Origin: Alphaproteobacteria bacterium | GTDB taxonomy: Bacteria > Pseudomonadota > Alphaproteobacteria > CAAGCB01 > CAG-977 | Reading direction: 5' to 3' | DNA length: 32,315 nucleotides | Assembly (NCBI GenBank): GCA_024407875.1 | Contig: JAKSVT010000020.1 | Coordinates: 1 to 32,315 of the forward strand | Part shown: positions 1-7,418 of the stretch, in pieces | How positions within the stretch are numbered: the stretch's first letter is position 1 | Layout of the letters: every line of letters begins with the position of its first letter | Made by a program: the position numbers and the translations under genes | The notes under the pieces: generated by a model | Seen by the model: the letters and a program-made list of their open reading frames with translations, nothing else | What the model was told of the DNA's origin: nothing | Database searches by the model: none

Positions 1-2
1 CA

Positions 3-86
3 TATCATGGTGGTGGTGGCGGCGGTGGCGCTCGCGCAATGCATGAAGATATTGTAAATGAAATGGAATATAATTCACTTAGATAG
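3..86 (+). CDS. 3' end of an unknown glycine-rich protein (5' truncated by window edge)
   Basis: Only the last 27 codons lie in the window. The frame opening at base 3 reads a run of seven glycines (the repeated ggt/ggc at 9-29), then ARAMHEDIVNEMEYNSLR and a TAG stop at 84-86. The local GC content of the glycine run is far above the surroundings, as expected from glycine codons. A good intrinsic terminator follows within 30 bases, which supports this being the real end of a gene. The family cannot be recognised from so short a tail; the other two forward frames stop sooner or read poorly. Confidence 0.6.
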   Translation, partial: YHGGGGGGGARAMHEDIVNEMEYNSLR

Positions 87-110
87 TCTAAAAGTATAAA
101 ATTTTATCAA

Positions 111-138
111 AAAAAGCCCTAATTTTAGGGCTTTTTTT
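111..138 (+). terminator. Rho-independent terminator of the upstream gene
   Basis: A 10-bp stem, AAAAAGCCCT (111-120) pairing with AGGGCTTTTT (127-136), closes a six-base loop and runs into a T tract. It lies 25 bases after the stop of the partial gene and separates it from the cysteine-rich operon. Confidence 0.85.
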
Positions 139-175
139 GTTTATTTATAAAAAAATTAAAAAATTTGCCATAATT

Positions 176-205
176 TCGACATAATTGTGTTATATATTCT
201 ATAAT
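176..205 (+). promoter_or_regulatory. Sigma-70-type promoter of the cysteine-rich operon
   Basis: TCGACA at 176-181 matches the -35 consensus TTGACA in five of six positions. A perfect TATAAT -10 box lies at 200-205, with an 18-base spacer. The predicted transcription start falls near 212, about 27 bases before the ATG at 239. An AAAGGA ribosome site (225-230) sits 8 bases before the start codon. The promoter follows directly after the upstream terminator, so the two cysteine-rich genes form their own transcription unit. Confidence 0.65.
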
Positions 206-238
206 ATATAAGTGTATATTTAATAAAGGACACGTGTT

Positions 239-3200
239 ATGAAAAAGATGTTAGGATTATTGTTCTTTTTGTTTGCATCTTTATATTTAAATGATGCAAA
301 CGCTGCAAGTTGCACTTCACCTAGTGAACAAAGTGCAGGATGTTCTAGAAAAGGAGATTCTTGTACAGTTCCAAATGGATCAGGTACGTGCGGTGAATAT
401 ACCGGTAATGGTAAATTGACTTGTGGTCAATTAAATTGTAATTCTGGGTATTTTTCTATTGGTGCAACGATGGGATGTGGAGCAACGAGACAAACATACT
501 CAGCGTCAGCATGTCTTCCTGATTGTTGTAAAGGGTCAACATCTTCTTCTGGAACAGGATCTTCTGGAACAGGAAGTTCTGGATCAGGAAGTTCTGGATC
601 AGGAAGTTATGGATCAGGAAGTTCAAGTTCTGGATCAAGTAGTTCAACAACTACTTGTGAAGCAGGATATTTTTTACCAGAGCCACAAGCTGGATGTCAA
701 ATATGTCCATATAACGCATATTGTCCAAAAGGAGCAACAACGCCAACATCTTGTCCGACAGGAACTTCAACAAATGGAAACGGTAAATCATCAGTTAGTG
801 ATTGTATATCTGTTGGAGCATGTCCAAGTAGCACTTCATCAATTCAATTATATTCAAGCTGCCCAAGTGAATGTGGTGGACATTGTATGGATTGTATGAG
901 TAATGGAACGAAGAAATACATGTGTACGGCATGTGCTGATGGATATACATGGGTAGCACAATCACAGACATGTTCTCCTATATCATGTTCTTCTGGAAAA
1001 ACATTAAGTACATCATCTTCAATAACAGGCTGTGCTGAAACATATAAGTGCTTTAGTAGTGGTAATGCTAGATATTATTGCTATAAATGTAAAGATGGAT
1101 ATACATTAAATAGTGATGGTACTTGTTCATTAGCTAATAATTGCCCATCAGGAAAAACACTTTCCTCAACAAAAACGATTACAGGTTGTAATTCTACTAC
1201 ATCTTGTTTAAAGAATGGAACAACATACTATTATTGTACATCTTGTTCAGCAGCTTATGAACTTCAAACTAATGGTACATGTTTAAGTGGTGGGTATTCA
1301 TCTAATGGATGTCCATCTGATAAATTGGTTGCTTCATCATGTCCAAAGGGATGTCCAAAATTGTTACAAGGATGTGAGCCATGTGGAGATAATATGGATG
1401 GTGGATTCTTCTATTATTGTTCTTCATGTATAGACGGATACTCATTGGGGTCAAATGGTACTTGTAGTCAAACTATATGTTCTACAGGTTATGTAAATGA
1501 TGGCGGTGTTTGCAAGAAATGCTCTGATTTAGGCTCGAATTGTTTAGAATGTTCTTTAGGACAATGTGAATTATGTAAGCCAGGTTATGAACCTCATCAT
1601 GGAACATATGGTTGCGTAAAATGTGGAGCTGGTATGTATGGTGATGGTACTGGAACTGGATGTCAATATTGTCCAAGAGGAACGTATCAACCTAGTGAAG
1701 CACAAAGTGAGTGTATACCTTGTGAAAAAGGGTATTTAACAACTTATTATCAAAATGCTGGTACTGGTAATACAGCATGTAAAAAATGTCCAGATGGTAC
1801 AACAACTTCAACAACAGGTAATTATGCAGAATATGGTAGTGAAACAACCGTATGTAAATGTTCTCCATCCTTAATTGATATTCCAAATGGTACATGTACT
1901 GAATGTTCTGGGTTGTTATGTACAAAAGCAACATGTGCAAGTGGTACAACATGGAATAGTACTCTTCAAGGATGTGACTATCCTGCAAGTCAATGCACTC
2001 CTTCAAATAGTAAATTCTGTTTAAGTGAATATGGTGCAGGAAGTAATCCTTGTGGTGGATATGCTAACAACATTAAGGGATGCTCACAATGGTCTGCTGC
2101 ATCAGATTGTTGTAGTAGTGGAATGAATGTTTCATCCAATGGATGTAGATGTACAGGAACAGCAAACCCAGGATATCACTGGACAGCAAAAGATAAAATT
2201 AACAGTCCTTATCCGATTGACTGCGAGATTGGATATTACTGCACAGGTGGTACAGCTGATCATACATTATGTCCTGCAGGTAAGACCTCGAATCCAAATG
2301 CAAAGAGCGAATCAGATTGTTTTGCAGCAGCTGGTACTTCATGTTCAAAAGGACAATATTTGTCATCTGGAGTATGCACAGATTGTCCACAAGGAAAATA
2401 TCAGCCAAATGATAACTCAACAGCTACATCATGTACTTCTTGTGGTGGTGCAGTAGCTTCTTGTGATCCTGTAACAGGTTCTATTATATCTTGTTCACTA
2501 GGTTATCAAAAGAGTGTTTCTGGCCAATGTGTAATGCCTGTATGTCGTTCATGTGATTCCTCACAAACAGGTATTACAGATAACGTTAAGGAAATTTGTA
2601 AAACTTGCGCTTCTGCATATGGTGAACATTGTACTAAGTGTGATTGCTTTGGATGTTTAACTTGTGAAACAGGTTATGCTGTAAATTCATCAGGAACATG
2701 TGGTGTATTATCTTGTGATAGTGGCTCATATCTTAATGCTACAACAGGAGCATGTGTACAATGTTCTCCTGGATATTATCAAGGTAATGTAGGAAAAACT
2801 TCATGCTTCGAATGTTCTGTAGGTATGTATTGTCCTAATACTGGTATGATAGGTGAAATACCTTGTGAAAAGGGATATTACAATGATACAACAGGTAATA
2901 CTAAGTGTAAGGTATGTCCTCCAGGATCTCATACAACACTTTATGGATCACCAAAATCGCCATATTCAGGTATTGCAGCTCAAGGATGTGAAGCTTGCGC
3001 ACCAGGTTCATATTCAGCAGGATCAGCTACTGAATGTACATTGTGTCCAGGTGGTACTTATGCTAATGGAACAGGCCAAACATCATGTTCAAATTGTATA
3101 GCTGGTTATAAGTCTGGTAGTTCAATTGGTAGTACATCTTGTGATATTTGTCCTGCAGGTACTTATTCATTATCAGCATCTTCTACATGTACTGCGTGTT

Positions 3201-5071
3201 CAACAAATTCAACACAATGTACAGCGGGTAGTGGTGCTCCAATGCAAGCTGCATGTCAAACATGTGCATCAGCAATCAATGTATTAAGAGGTACATGCTA
3301 CACATGTGATGGAAACTGTGGTGCAACAAATGCATGTAAGACAGCAACATGTGTTCCAAGTACAGGATCTGTAAATGGTACATACGAATTTAATGTTTCA
3401 TTACAAGCTTGTATGGCTAAATCATGTGATCCGGGATACTATATTTCAGATGGCGTATGTACAATATGTCCAGCAGGTTCTTACTGTCCAGGTAGTACAA
3501 CTCCAGCGATACTATGTTCAAAAGGTACATATTCAAATGGTGAAGGTCATACATCATGTGATATGTGTCCAGCAGGTATGTACACAGATACAGAAGGATC
3601 TGTATTATGTAAATCTTGCCCAATGGGTACATACTCATCTGCACCAAGAAGTATAGCATGTACAACATGTCCAGCAGGTTCACATACAACAGGATGGGAT
3701 ACCTCAACTAAGGATAAAGCAACCTATTGTACAAAGTGTGATCCGGGTACATATAGTACAACATCTACATATCAATGTGATCAATGTGGAGCAGGTACTT
3801 ATGCAGCAGATTATGGTAGTACATCATGTACAGAATGTGATTATGGTATGTATCAAGATTTGACTGGTTCAATTTCATGTAAAGAATGTCAAAGAGGTAC
3901 ATATACAGATCAGAAGAAATCTTCAAAATGTACAAAGTGTCAAACAGGTACATATCAAGATGCTACAGGTCAGTCTACATGTAAACCATGTCCAGCAGGA
4001 ACTGTAACAGATATGGAAGGAACAATAATGTGTGAACCTTGTCAAATGGGATACTATCAAGGATCAACAGGTAAAACATCTTGTTATCAATGTAATTCAG
4101 TTGGAACAGGTGCATGCCACGCATGTGATTCAGTTTCAGGTGAATGCAAGAACTATACTTGTGCTGATGGTATGATTGACGATGGAACAAAATGTGTAAA
4201 ATCTTGTGTTGAAGGTCAATACTTTAACTACATTACAAAAACATGTGATGCTTGCCCAGCTGGATTTATCTGTAGAGATAATAAGATGGAAGCATGTACA
4301 GGTGGTACAGTTCCTAATGCAACACAAACAGCTTGTGAAGGTTGTAGCTCACAATTAAGAGTAGACAATGGTACATGTACAACATGTGATATGACAGGTA
4401 TTGAACCTGCTTGTAGAAATGTTCAATGTAATACAGATTTCCATGCTGTAAGAAAAGGTGATACTTTATTATGTGAAGCATGTAAATCTGGTACTGAATA
4501 CACAGAAGGTCCTACAACTTATGGTATTACTGATTTGAATTTAAGCTGTAAGAAGTGCTCAGAGGGCTTTACTATTGAAAACGGTACATGTGTTGTTTGT
4601 GATAGACCATCAGGTAGTGTTGAATGTAGAGCTGTTGCATGTAAAGCTGGATTTGAACCAAAAGGCAATGTCTGTGGAGCTTGTGCAACAGGATACTATA
4701 AAGCTGCAGATGATGATACAAACATTACAAATGCATCAACATATTCAGGTGTAGCATGTAGTTCTTGTGGTGAGTTAACTTCTGTTAAATGGATCGTTAA
4801 TAAATTAACAGGTGGTTTAGAAGAAGCAACAGCTGCACAAATGGCTTTGGCAAAGACTTTGTATACTGATTACAAGAAATCAGGTGGAACATTAGGTGCA
4901 TACCCATATGTTTCATGGTCAGGTCCATTGAAAGCAATTATTTCTGGATCTCATTCAGCAGATGAATGCGCAATTAATCCAGACGTAATTGGATTAACAG
5001 CAACGTGCGTATACCCATTAGTACAAGATGGCTTATGTTGTCGTTATCAAGTTCAAGGTGCTGCAGAGTAA
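239..5071 (+). CDS. Giant secreted cysteine-rich repeat protein (GCC2/GCC3- and EGF/VSP-like modules)
   Basis: This 1610-residue protein starts with a clear Sec signal peptide; predicted cleavage follows Ala22 in DANA|A. Roughly one residue in nine is cysteine. A Ser/Gly linker covers about residues 99-139. Four units of about 50 residues (about 197-410) share the pattern C-x-G-x-T-L ... Y-Y-C-x-x-C-x-x-G-Y-x-L ... G-T-C. From about 450, and densely from about 1060 to 1290, there are short modules of the type C-x-x-C-P-A-G-T-Y-x(n)-C, resembling GCC2/GCC3 (ephrin-receptor-like) modules and loosely the variant surface proteins of Giardia. The last ~100 residues (from about 1508) have few cysteines and look like a separate folded domain. 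No membrane anchor or sorting motif is visible at the C terminus, so how it is held at the surface is unknown. Many disulfides are expected, so oxidative folding in the periplasm is needed. A role as surface adhesin or coat is inference only. Confidence 0.85.
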   Translation: MKKMLGLLFFLFASLYLNDANAASCTSPSEQSAGCSRKGDSCTVPNGSGTCGEYTGNGKLTCGQLNCNSGYFSIGATMGCGATRQTYSASACLPDCCKGSTSSSGTGSSGTGSSGSGSSGSGSYGSGSSSSGSSSSTTTCEAGYFLPEPQAGCQICPYNAYCPKGATTPTSCPTGTSTNGNGKSSVSDCISVGACPSSTSSIQLYSSCPSECGGHCMDCMSNGTKKYMCTACADGYTWVAQSQTCSPISCSSGKTLSTSSSITGCAETYKCFSSGNARYYCYKCKDGYTLNSDGTCSLANNCPSGKTLSSTKTITGCNSTTSCLKNGTTYYYCTSCSAAYELQTNGTCLSGGYSSNGCPSDKLVASSCPKGCPKLLQGCEPCGDNMDGGFFYYCSSCIDGYSLGSNGTCSQTICSTGYVNDGGVCKKCSDLGSNCLECSLGQCELCKPGYEPHHGTYGCVKCGAGMYGDGTGTGCQYCPRGTYQPSEAQSECIPCEKGYLTTYYQNAGTGNTACKKCPDGTTTSTTGNYAEYGSETTVCKCSPSLIDIPNGTCTECSGLLCTKATCASGTTWNSTLQGCDYPASQCTPSNSKFCLSEYGAGSNPCGGYANNIKGCSQWSAASDCCSSGMNVSSNGCRCTGTANPGYHWTAKDKINSPYPIDCEIGYYCTGGTADHTLCPAGKTSNPNAKSESDCFAAAGTSCSKGQYLSSGVCTDCPQGKYQPNDNSTATSCTSCGGAVASCDPVTGSIISCSLGYQKSVSGQCVMPVCRSCDSSQTGITDNVKEICKTCASAYGEHCTKCDCFGCLTCETGYAVNSSGTCGVLSCDSGSYLNATTGACVQCSPGYYQGNVGKTSCFECSVGMYCPNTGMIGEIPCEKGYYNDTTGNTKCKVCPPGSHTTLYGSPKSPYSGIAAQGCEACAPGSYSAGSATECTLCPGGTYANGTGQTSCSNCIAGYKSGSSIGSTSCDICPAGTYSLSASSTCTACSTNSTQCTAGSGAPMQAACQTCASAINVLRGTCYTCDGNCGATNACKTATCVPSTGSVNGTYEFNVSLQACMAKSCDPGYYISDGVCTICPAGSYCPGSTTPAILCSKGTYSNGEGHTSCDMCPAGMYTDTEGSVLCKSCPMGTYSSAPRSIACTTCPAGSHTTGWDTSTKDKATYCTKCDPGTYSTTSTYQCDQCGAGTYAADYGSTSCTECDYGMYQDLTGSISCKECQRGTYTDQKKSSKCTKCQTGTYQDATGQSTCKPCPAGTVTDMEGTIMCEPCQMGYYQGSTGKTSCYQCNSVGTGACHACDSVSGECKNYTCADGMIDDGTKCVKSCVEGQYFNYITKTCDACPAGFICRDNKMEACTGGTVPNATQTACEGCSSQLRVDNGTCTTCDMTGIEPACRNVQCNTDFHAVRKGDTLLCEACKSGTEYTEGPTTYGITDLNLSCKKCSEGFTIENGTCVVCDRPSGSVECRAVACKAGFEPKGNVCGACATGYYKAADDDTNITNASTYSGVACSSCGELTSVKWIVNKLTGGLEEATAAQMALAKTLYTDYKKSGGTLGAYPYVSWSGPLKAIISGSHSADECAINPDVIGLTATCVYPLVQDGLCCRYQVQGAAE
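551..646 (+). repeat. 15-bp in-frame tandem repeat encoding the Ser/Gly linker
   Basis: Five consecutive 15-bp units of the form GGATCAGGAAGTTCT occupy 551-625 with few mismatches, and a displaced sixth copy lies at 632-646. Each unit encodes Gly-Ser/Thr-Gly-Ser-Ser. Because the unit is a multiple of three, slippage would change linker length without breaking the frame. Confidence 0.85.
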
Positions 5072-5089
5072 TAGGAAAGGAACAAAAAA

Positions 5090-5845
5090 ATGAGAAAAAT
5101 AGTTGTTATTTTGGGATTAGCAATGCTCCTGAATATTACTCAGGTTCAAGCAGCATCAAGAAAACTTGGTCAAGATGGTGGTTTTTTTGAATCCATAACC
5201 AATGGTTTGAAAGATTTGTTGAATAAAGAACATAAAGGTGTTCTTTGTTCATCAACATCAAATTATTGCCAAGATTTACAAAAAAAGACATGTAAGACAG
5301 GTGAGAACTGCTATGCGGCATATTGCTCAAAGACAGAGCAATGTCAAGAGTTTGCAGGAACAAATAATGTTTGCCAAAAGGGTAGATGTGTTCCTACAAC
5401 ATGTTCAGATAATGAATATTGTCGTAAGATTGGCTTTGGTGTATGTTCTTCTGCGAATATTTGTGTTCAATGTGAAGTTGCTTCTGATTGTATGAGCATT
5501 ACAGGTAAAGCATCAAATTGCGTATCTGGTAAATGTGTAGCTTGTGAAGTAGGTGATACAGCTTGTACAGGTTGTGGTGATAATCAAGTTGTAGTTTCTG
5601 GCGGACAGTGCGCTTGTTCAGATGCCGCATTTGAAGCTGAAGGAAAGTGCTTGTTATATTGTGATTATGTAAAGTCATGTCCAGAAGGATATAATTACAA
5701 AGTTCCTTGCGATAAAGGATGCTGTTGTTCAAATATTGAGAATCCTGCTTTTAAGATGAAGGCTTCAATAAATAGTCTTACTGCAACGGAGCTTTCTATT
5801 GATGATGGTTTAAAATTAAAAGAAGGCGTTACTATTTCCAAGTAG
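5090..5845 (+). CDS. Secreted cysteine-rich protein, companion of the giant repeat protein
   Basis: This 251-residue protein follows the giant gene by 18 bases and has a strong AGGAAAGGA ribosome site. Its first 21 residues form a Sec signal peptide ending VQA|A. After a short non-cysteine segment with a helix-like stretch (about 30-48), residues 53-218 carry about 30 cysteines in irregular C-x(2-8)-C spacings, including CGCxx-like clusters and a final CCC near residue 212. The last 35 residues lack cysteine. The spacing does not match the CPAGTY-type modules of the neighbour, so this is not a simple duplicate. Shared operon, secretion and cysteine content suggest a joint surface role, perhaps as partner or processing factor of the large protein. 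I recognise no named family. Confidence 0.8.
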   Translation: MRKIVVILGLAMLLNITQVQAASRKLGQDGGFFESITNGLKDLLNKEHKGVLCSSTSNYCQDLQKKTCKTGENCYAAYCSKTEQCQEFAGTNNVCQKGRCVPTTCSDNEYCRKIGFGVCSSANICVQCEVASDCMSITGKASNCVSGKCVACEVGDTACTGCGDNQVVVSGGQCACSDAAFEAEGKCLLYCDYVKSCPEGYNYKVPCDKGCCCSNIENPAFKMKASINSLTATELSIDDGLKLKEGVTISK

Positions 5846-5860
5846 TATTTAATAAAAATT

Positions 5861-5889
5861 AAAAAGCAGCTTTTTATAAGCTGCTTTTT
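5861..5889. terminator. Bidirectional intrinsic terminator between converging units
   Basis: AAAAAGCAGCTT (5861-5872) pairs perfectly with AAGCTGCTTTTT (5878-5889) around a five-base loop. T-rich tails are present on both strands. It ends the cysteine-rich operon on the plus strand and the hisA-hisE-HIT operon on the minus strand. Confidence 0.9.
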
Positions 5890-5919
5890 TTAACGGTAAA
5901 GACTTTAAAATCTAAAAAT

Positions 5920-6267
5920 TTAAACAGGAAGTTTTTTTCCTGCTACAATATGAACGTGAAGATGTGGGACTTCTTGCCCCCCGTTGTTACCAGTATTCAT
6001 TATTAAGCGATAGCCATCTTCAACAACACCTAATTGTTCAGCAACTTTACCAACAGCTTTGAAAAAGCCTGCAACTTCTTCTGGTTTTGCATTAGAGGTA
6101 AAATCAGAAAAATTCATATATTTTCCTTTTGGAATTACTAATACGTGAACAGGTGCTTTTGGATGAAGATCTTTAAATGCAATTGCATATTCATCCTCAT
6201 ATAATTTGTTTGTTGGAATTTTACCCGCTAATATTAAAGCAAATACATTGTTGTCATCATAAGCCAT
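5920..6267 (-). CDS. HIT-family (histidine triad) nucleotide-binding hydrolase, HINT-like
   Basis: The 115-residue length and sequence fit the HINT branch of the HIT superfamily, purine-nucleoside phosphoramidases acting in the cytosol. The defining triad is visible as HLHVHI with His102, His104 and His106; His104 is the expected nucleophile. The preceding NTGNNGGQEVPHLH stretch and the early FALILAGKIP motif are typical of the family. The start is supported by an AAGGAG site (minus strand) just ahead of the ATG. It is the last gene of the hisA-hisE-HIT operon, 26 bases after hisE. HIT genes commonly sit beside hisE in alphaproteobacteria, so the association is expected although the link to histidine synthesis is unclear. 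Family assignment is firm; the physiological substrate is not known. Confidence 0.93.
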   Translation of the reverse strand: MAYDDNNVFALILAGKIPTNKLYEDEYAIAFKDLHPKAPVHVLVIPKGKYMNFSDFTSNAKPEEVAGFFKAVGKVAEQLGVVEDGYRLIMNTGNNGGQEVPHLHVHIVAGKKLPV

Positions 6268-6293
6268 TATAAATCTCCTTAAATTGACTTAAA

Positions 6294-6611
6294 TTAAAAT
6301 TCTTTTTTTCGTGAAGCTTTTTCGACTAAACCAGAAGTTCCTTCTCTTTGTTCTAAAATGTTCCATACATCTTCAGGTTTAATGTTTGCATCAGCCCATA
6401 AAACTAATAAATGATATAATAAATCAGCACTTTCACTCATAATATGCTCTTTATCATCATTTACACTTGCAATAACAGTTTCAGTAGCTTCTTCACCCAC
6501 TTTTTGAGCTATTCTGTTTCTTCCCCTATAATATAAAGAAGCTGTATAAGATGATTTAGGATCAGCTCCTTTTCTAGATAATACTGTTTTATATAAATCG
6601 TCTAATATCAT
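6294..6611 (-). CDS. hisE: Phosphoribosyl-ATP pyrophosphatase
   Basis: This 105-residue protein carries out the second step of histidine synthesis, hydrolysing phosphoribosyl-ATP to phosphoribosyl-AMP and pyrophosphate. It has the all-alpha MazG-like fold signature: the metal-binding KVGEEATETVIA (about residues 37-48) and the downstream E-SADLLYHLLVL helix (about 60-70), with its acidic residues in place. It is a stand-alone HisE and not the HisIE fusion found in enterobacteria. The start codon lies one base after the hisA stop, so translation is probably coupled. The HIT gene follows 26 bases later. Confidence 0.96.
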   Translation of the reverse strand: MILDDLYKTVLSRKGADPKSSYTASLYYRGRNRIAQKVGEEATETVIASVNDDKEHIMSESADLLYHLLVLWADANIKPEDVWNILEQREGTSGLVEKASRKKEF

Positions 6612-6612
6612 T

Positions 6613-7347
6613 TTATAATTTTTTCCTATTTAAAATTTCTAATGCTTCAGGAATAGTGAATTTATGTTCGTATAAAGCTCTTCCTGTTATAATTCCTGTA
6701 ATGTTTTGAACATTTGTTTTTGCGCATAATGCTATATCGGATAATGAACTAATACCTCCAGATATTATAACTGGCGTTGTAATTGATTTAGCTAAATTTT
6801 CTGTAGCTTCAATATTTGCACCTCTTAAAACACCATCTCTTGATATATCAGTATATATAATTGCTGATACACCACAATTTTCAAATTTTTTTGCCAATTC
6901 AACATCTTTAACAGTTGAAGTTTCTGCCCAACCTTCAACAGCAACATATCCGTCTTTGCAATCTATTCCCACAGCAATTTTATTAGGAAATTTATCACAA
7001 GCCATTTTAACAAAGTCTGGATTTTTTAAAGCAATTGTACCTAATATAATTCTGTCTACGCCAATGTTTAGCCAATTTTCAATATTTTCTAAACTTCTTA
7101 TTCCACCACCTAGTTCAATTTTCGTATTTACATTATGTCTTATTGATTTAACAGCATCAATATTAATAGGATTTCCAGCAAAAGCGCCATTTAAATCTAC
7201 AATATGAATCCACTTGGCTCCTTCTTGCTCAAAGAATTTTGCTTGATTACAAGGATTATCATTAAAAGTATCAGAATCTTCCATAATACCTTGTTTTAAT
7301 CGCACACAACATCCATCTTTTAAATCTATTGCTGGTAGTAAATCCAT
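6613..7347 (-). CDS. hisA: Phosphoribosylformimino-5-aminoimidazole carboxamide ribotide isomerase
   Basis: A TIM-barrel isomerase of histidine synthesis, 244 residues, the normal length. It opens with LLPAIDLKDG, where Asp8 is the expected catalytic base; the second catalytic aspartate is Asp129 in AVGIDCKDG. The two phosphate-binding half-barrel motifs are seen at GGGIRS (about 80-85) and ISGGISS (about 195-202), and YTDISRDGVLRG (165-176) is typical of HisA. An AAGGTG ribosome site precedes the ATG. It is the first gene of the minus-strand operon and is divergent from the exported pseudoprotease gene, with 71 bases between them. hisF, which usually follows hisA in alphaproteobacteria, is not here. 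Confidence 0.96.
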   Translation of the reverse strand: MDLLPAIDLKDGCCVRLKQGIMEDSDTFNDNPCNQAKFFEQEGAKWIHIVDLNGAFAGNPINIDAVKSIRHNVNTKIELGGGIRSLENIENWLNIGVDRIILGTIALKNPDFVKMACDKFPNKIAVGIDCKDGYVAVEGWAETSTVKDVELAKKFENCGVSAIIYTDISRDGVLRGANIEATENLAKSITTPVIISGGISSLSDIALCAKTNVQNITGIITGRALYEHKFTIPEALEILNRKKL

Positions 7348-7359
7348 TATTTAAACACC

Positions 7360-7388
7360 TTGTTAATCATTTGTTGCTAGTATATGAT
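7360..7388 (+). promoter_or_regulatory. Sigma-70-type promoter for the exported pseudoprotease gene
   Basis: In the 71-base divergent spacer, TTGTTA (7360-7365) and TATGAT (7383-7388) are separated by exactly 17 bases. The predicted start lies near 7395, about 24 bases ahead of the ATG at 7419. No comparably good promoter is seen for hisA on the other strand. Confidence 0.5.
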
Positions 7389-7418
7389 AGAGTAAATATA
7401 AACAGGTATTAGATAAAA

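Noticed and set aside
459-899. A 146-codon plus-strand frame inside the giant cysteine-rich gene, and similar long frames at 2127-2456, 2853-3101 and 3375-3656
   Set aside because: They are +2/+3 shadows of the repeat-rich gene. They lack ribosome sites and the peptides are dominated by Val, Gln and His from reading the TGT/CCA-rich repeats out of frame.
3420-4090. Dense recurring motif resembling a CRISPR or satellite array
   Set aside because: The recurrences are protein-coding (CPAGTY-type modules) with irregular spacing and no conserved palindromic repeat.
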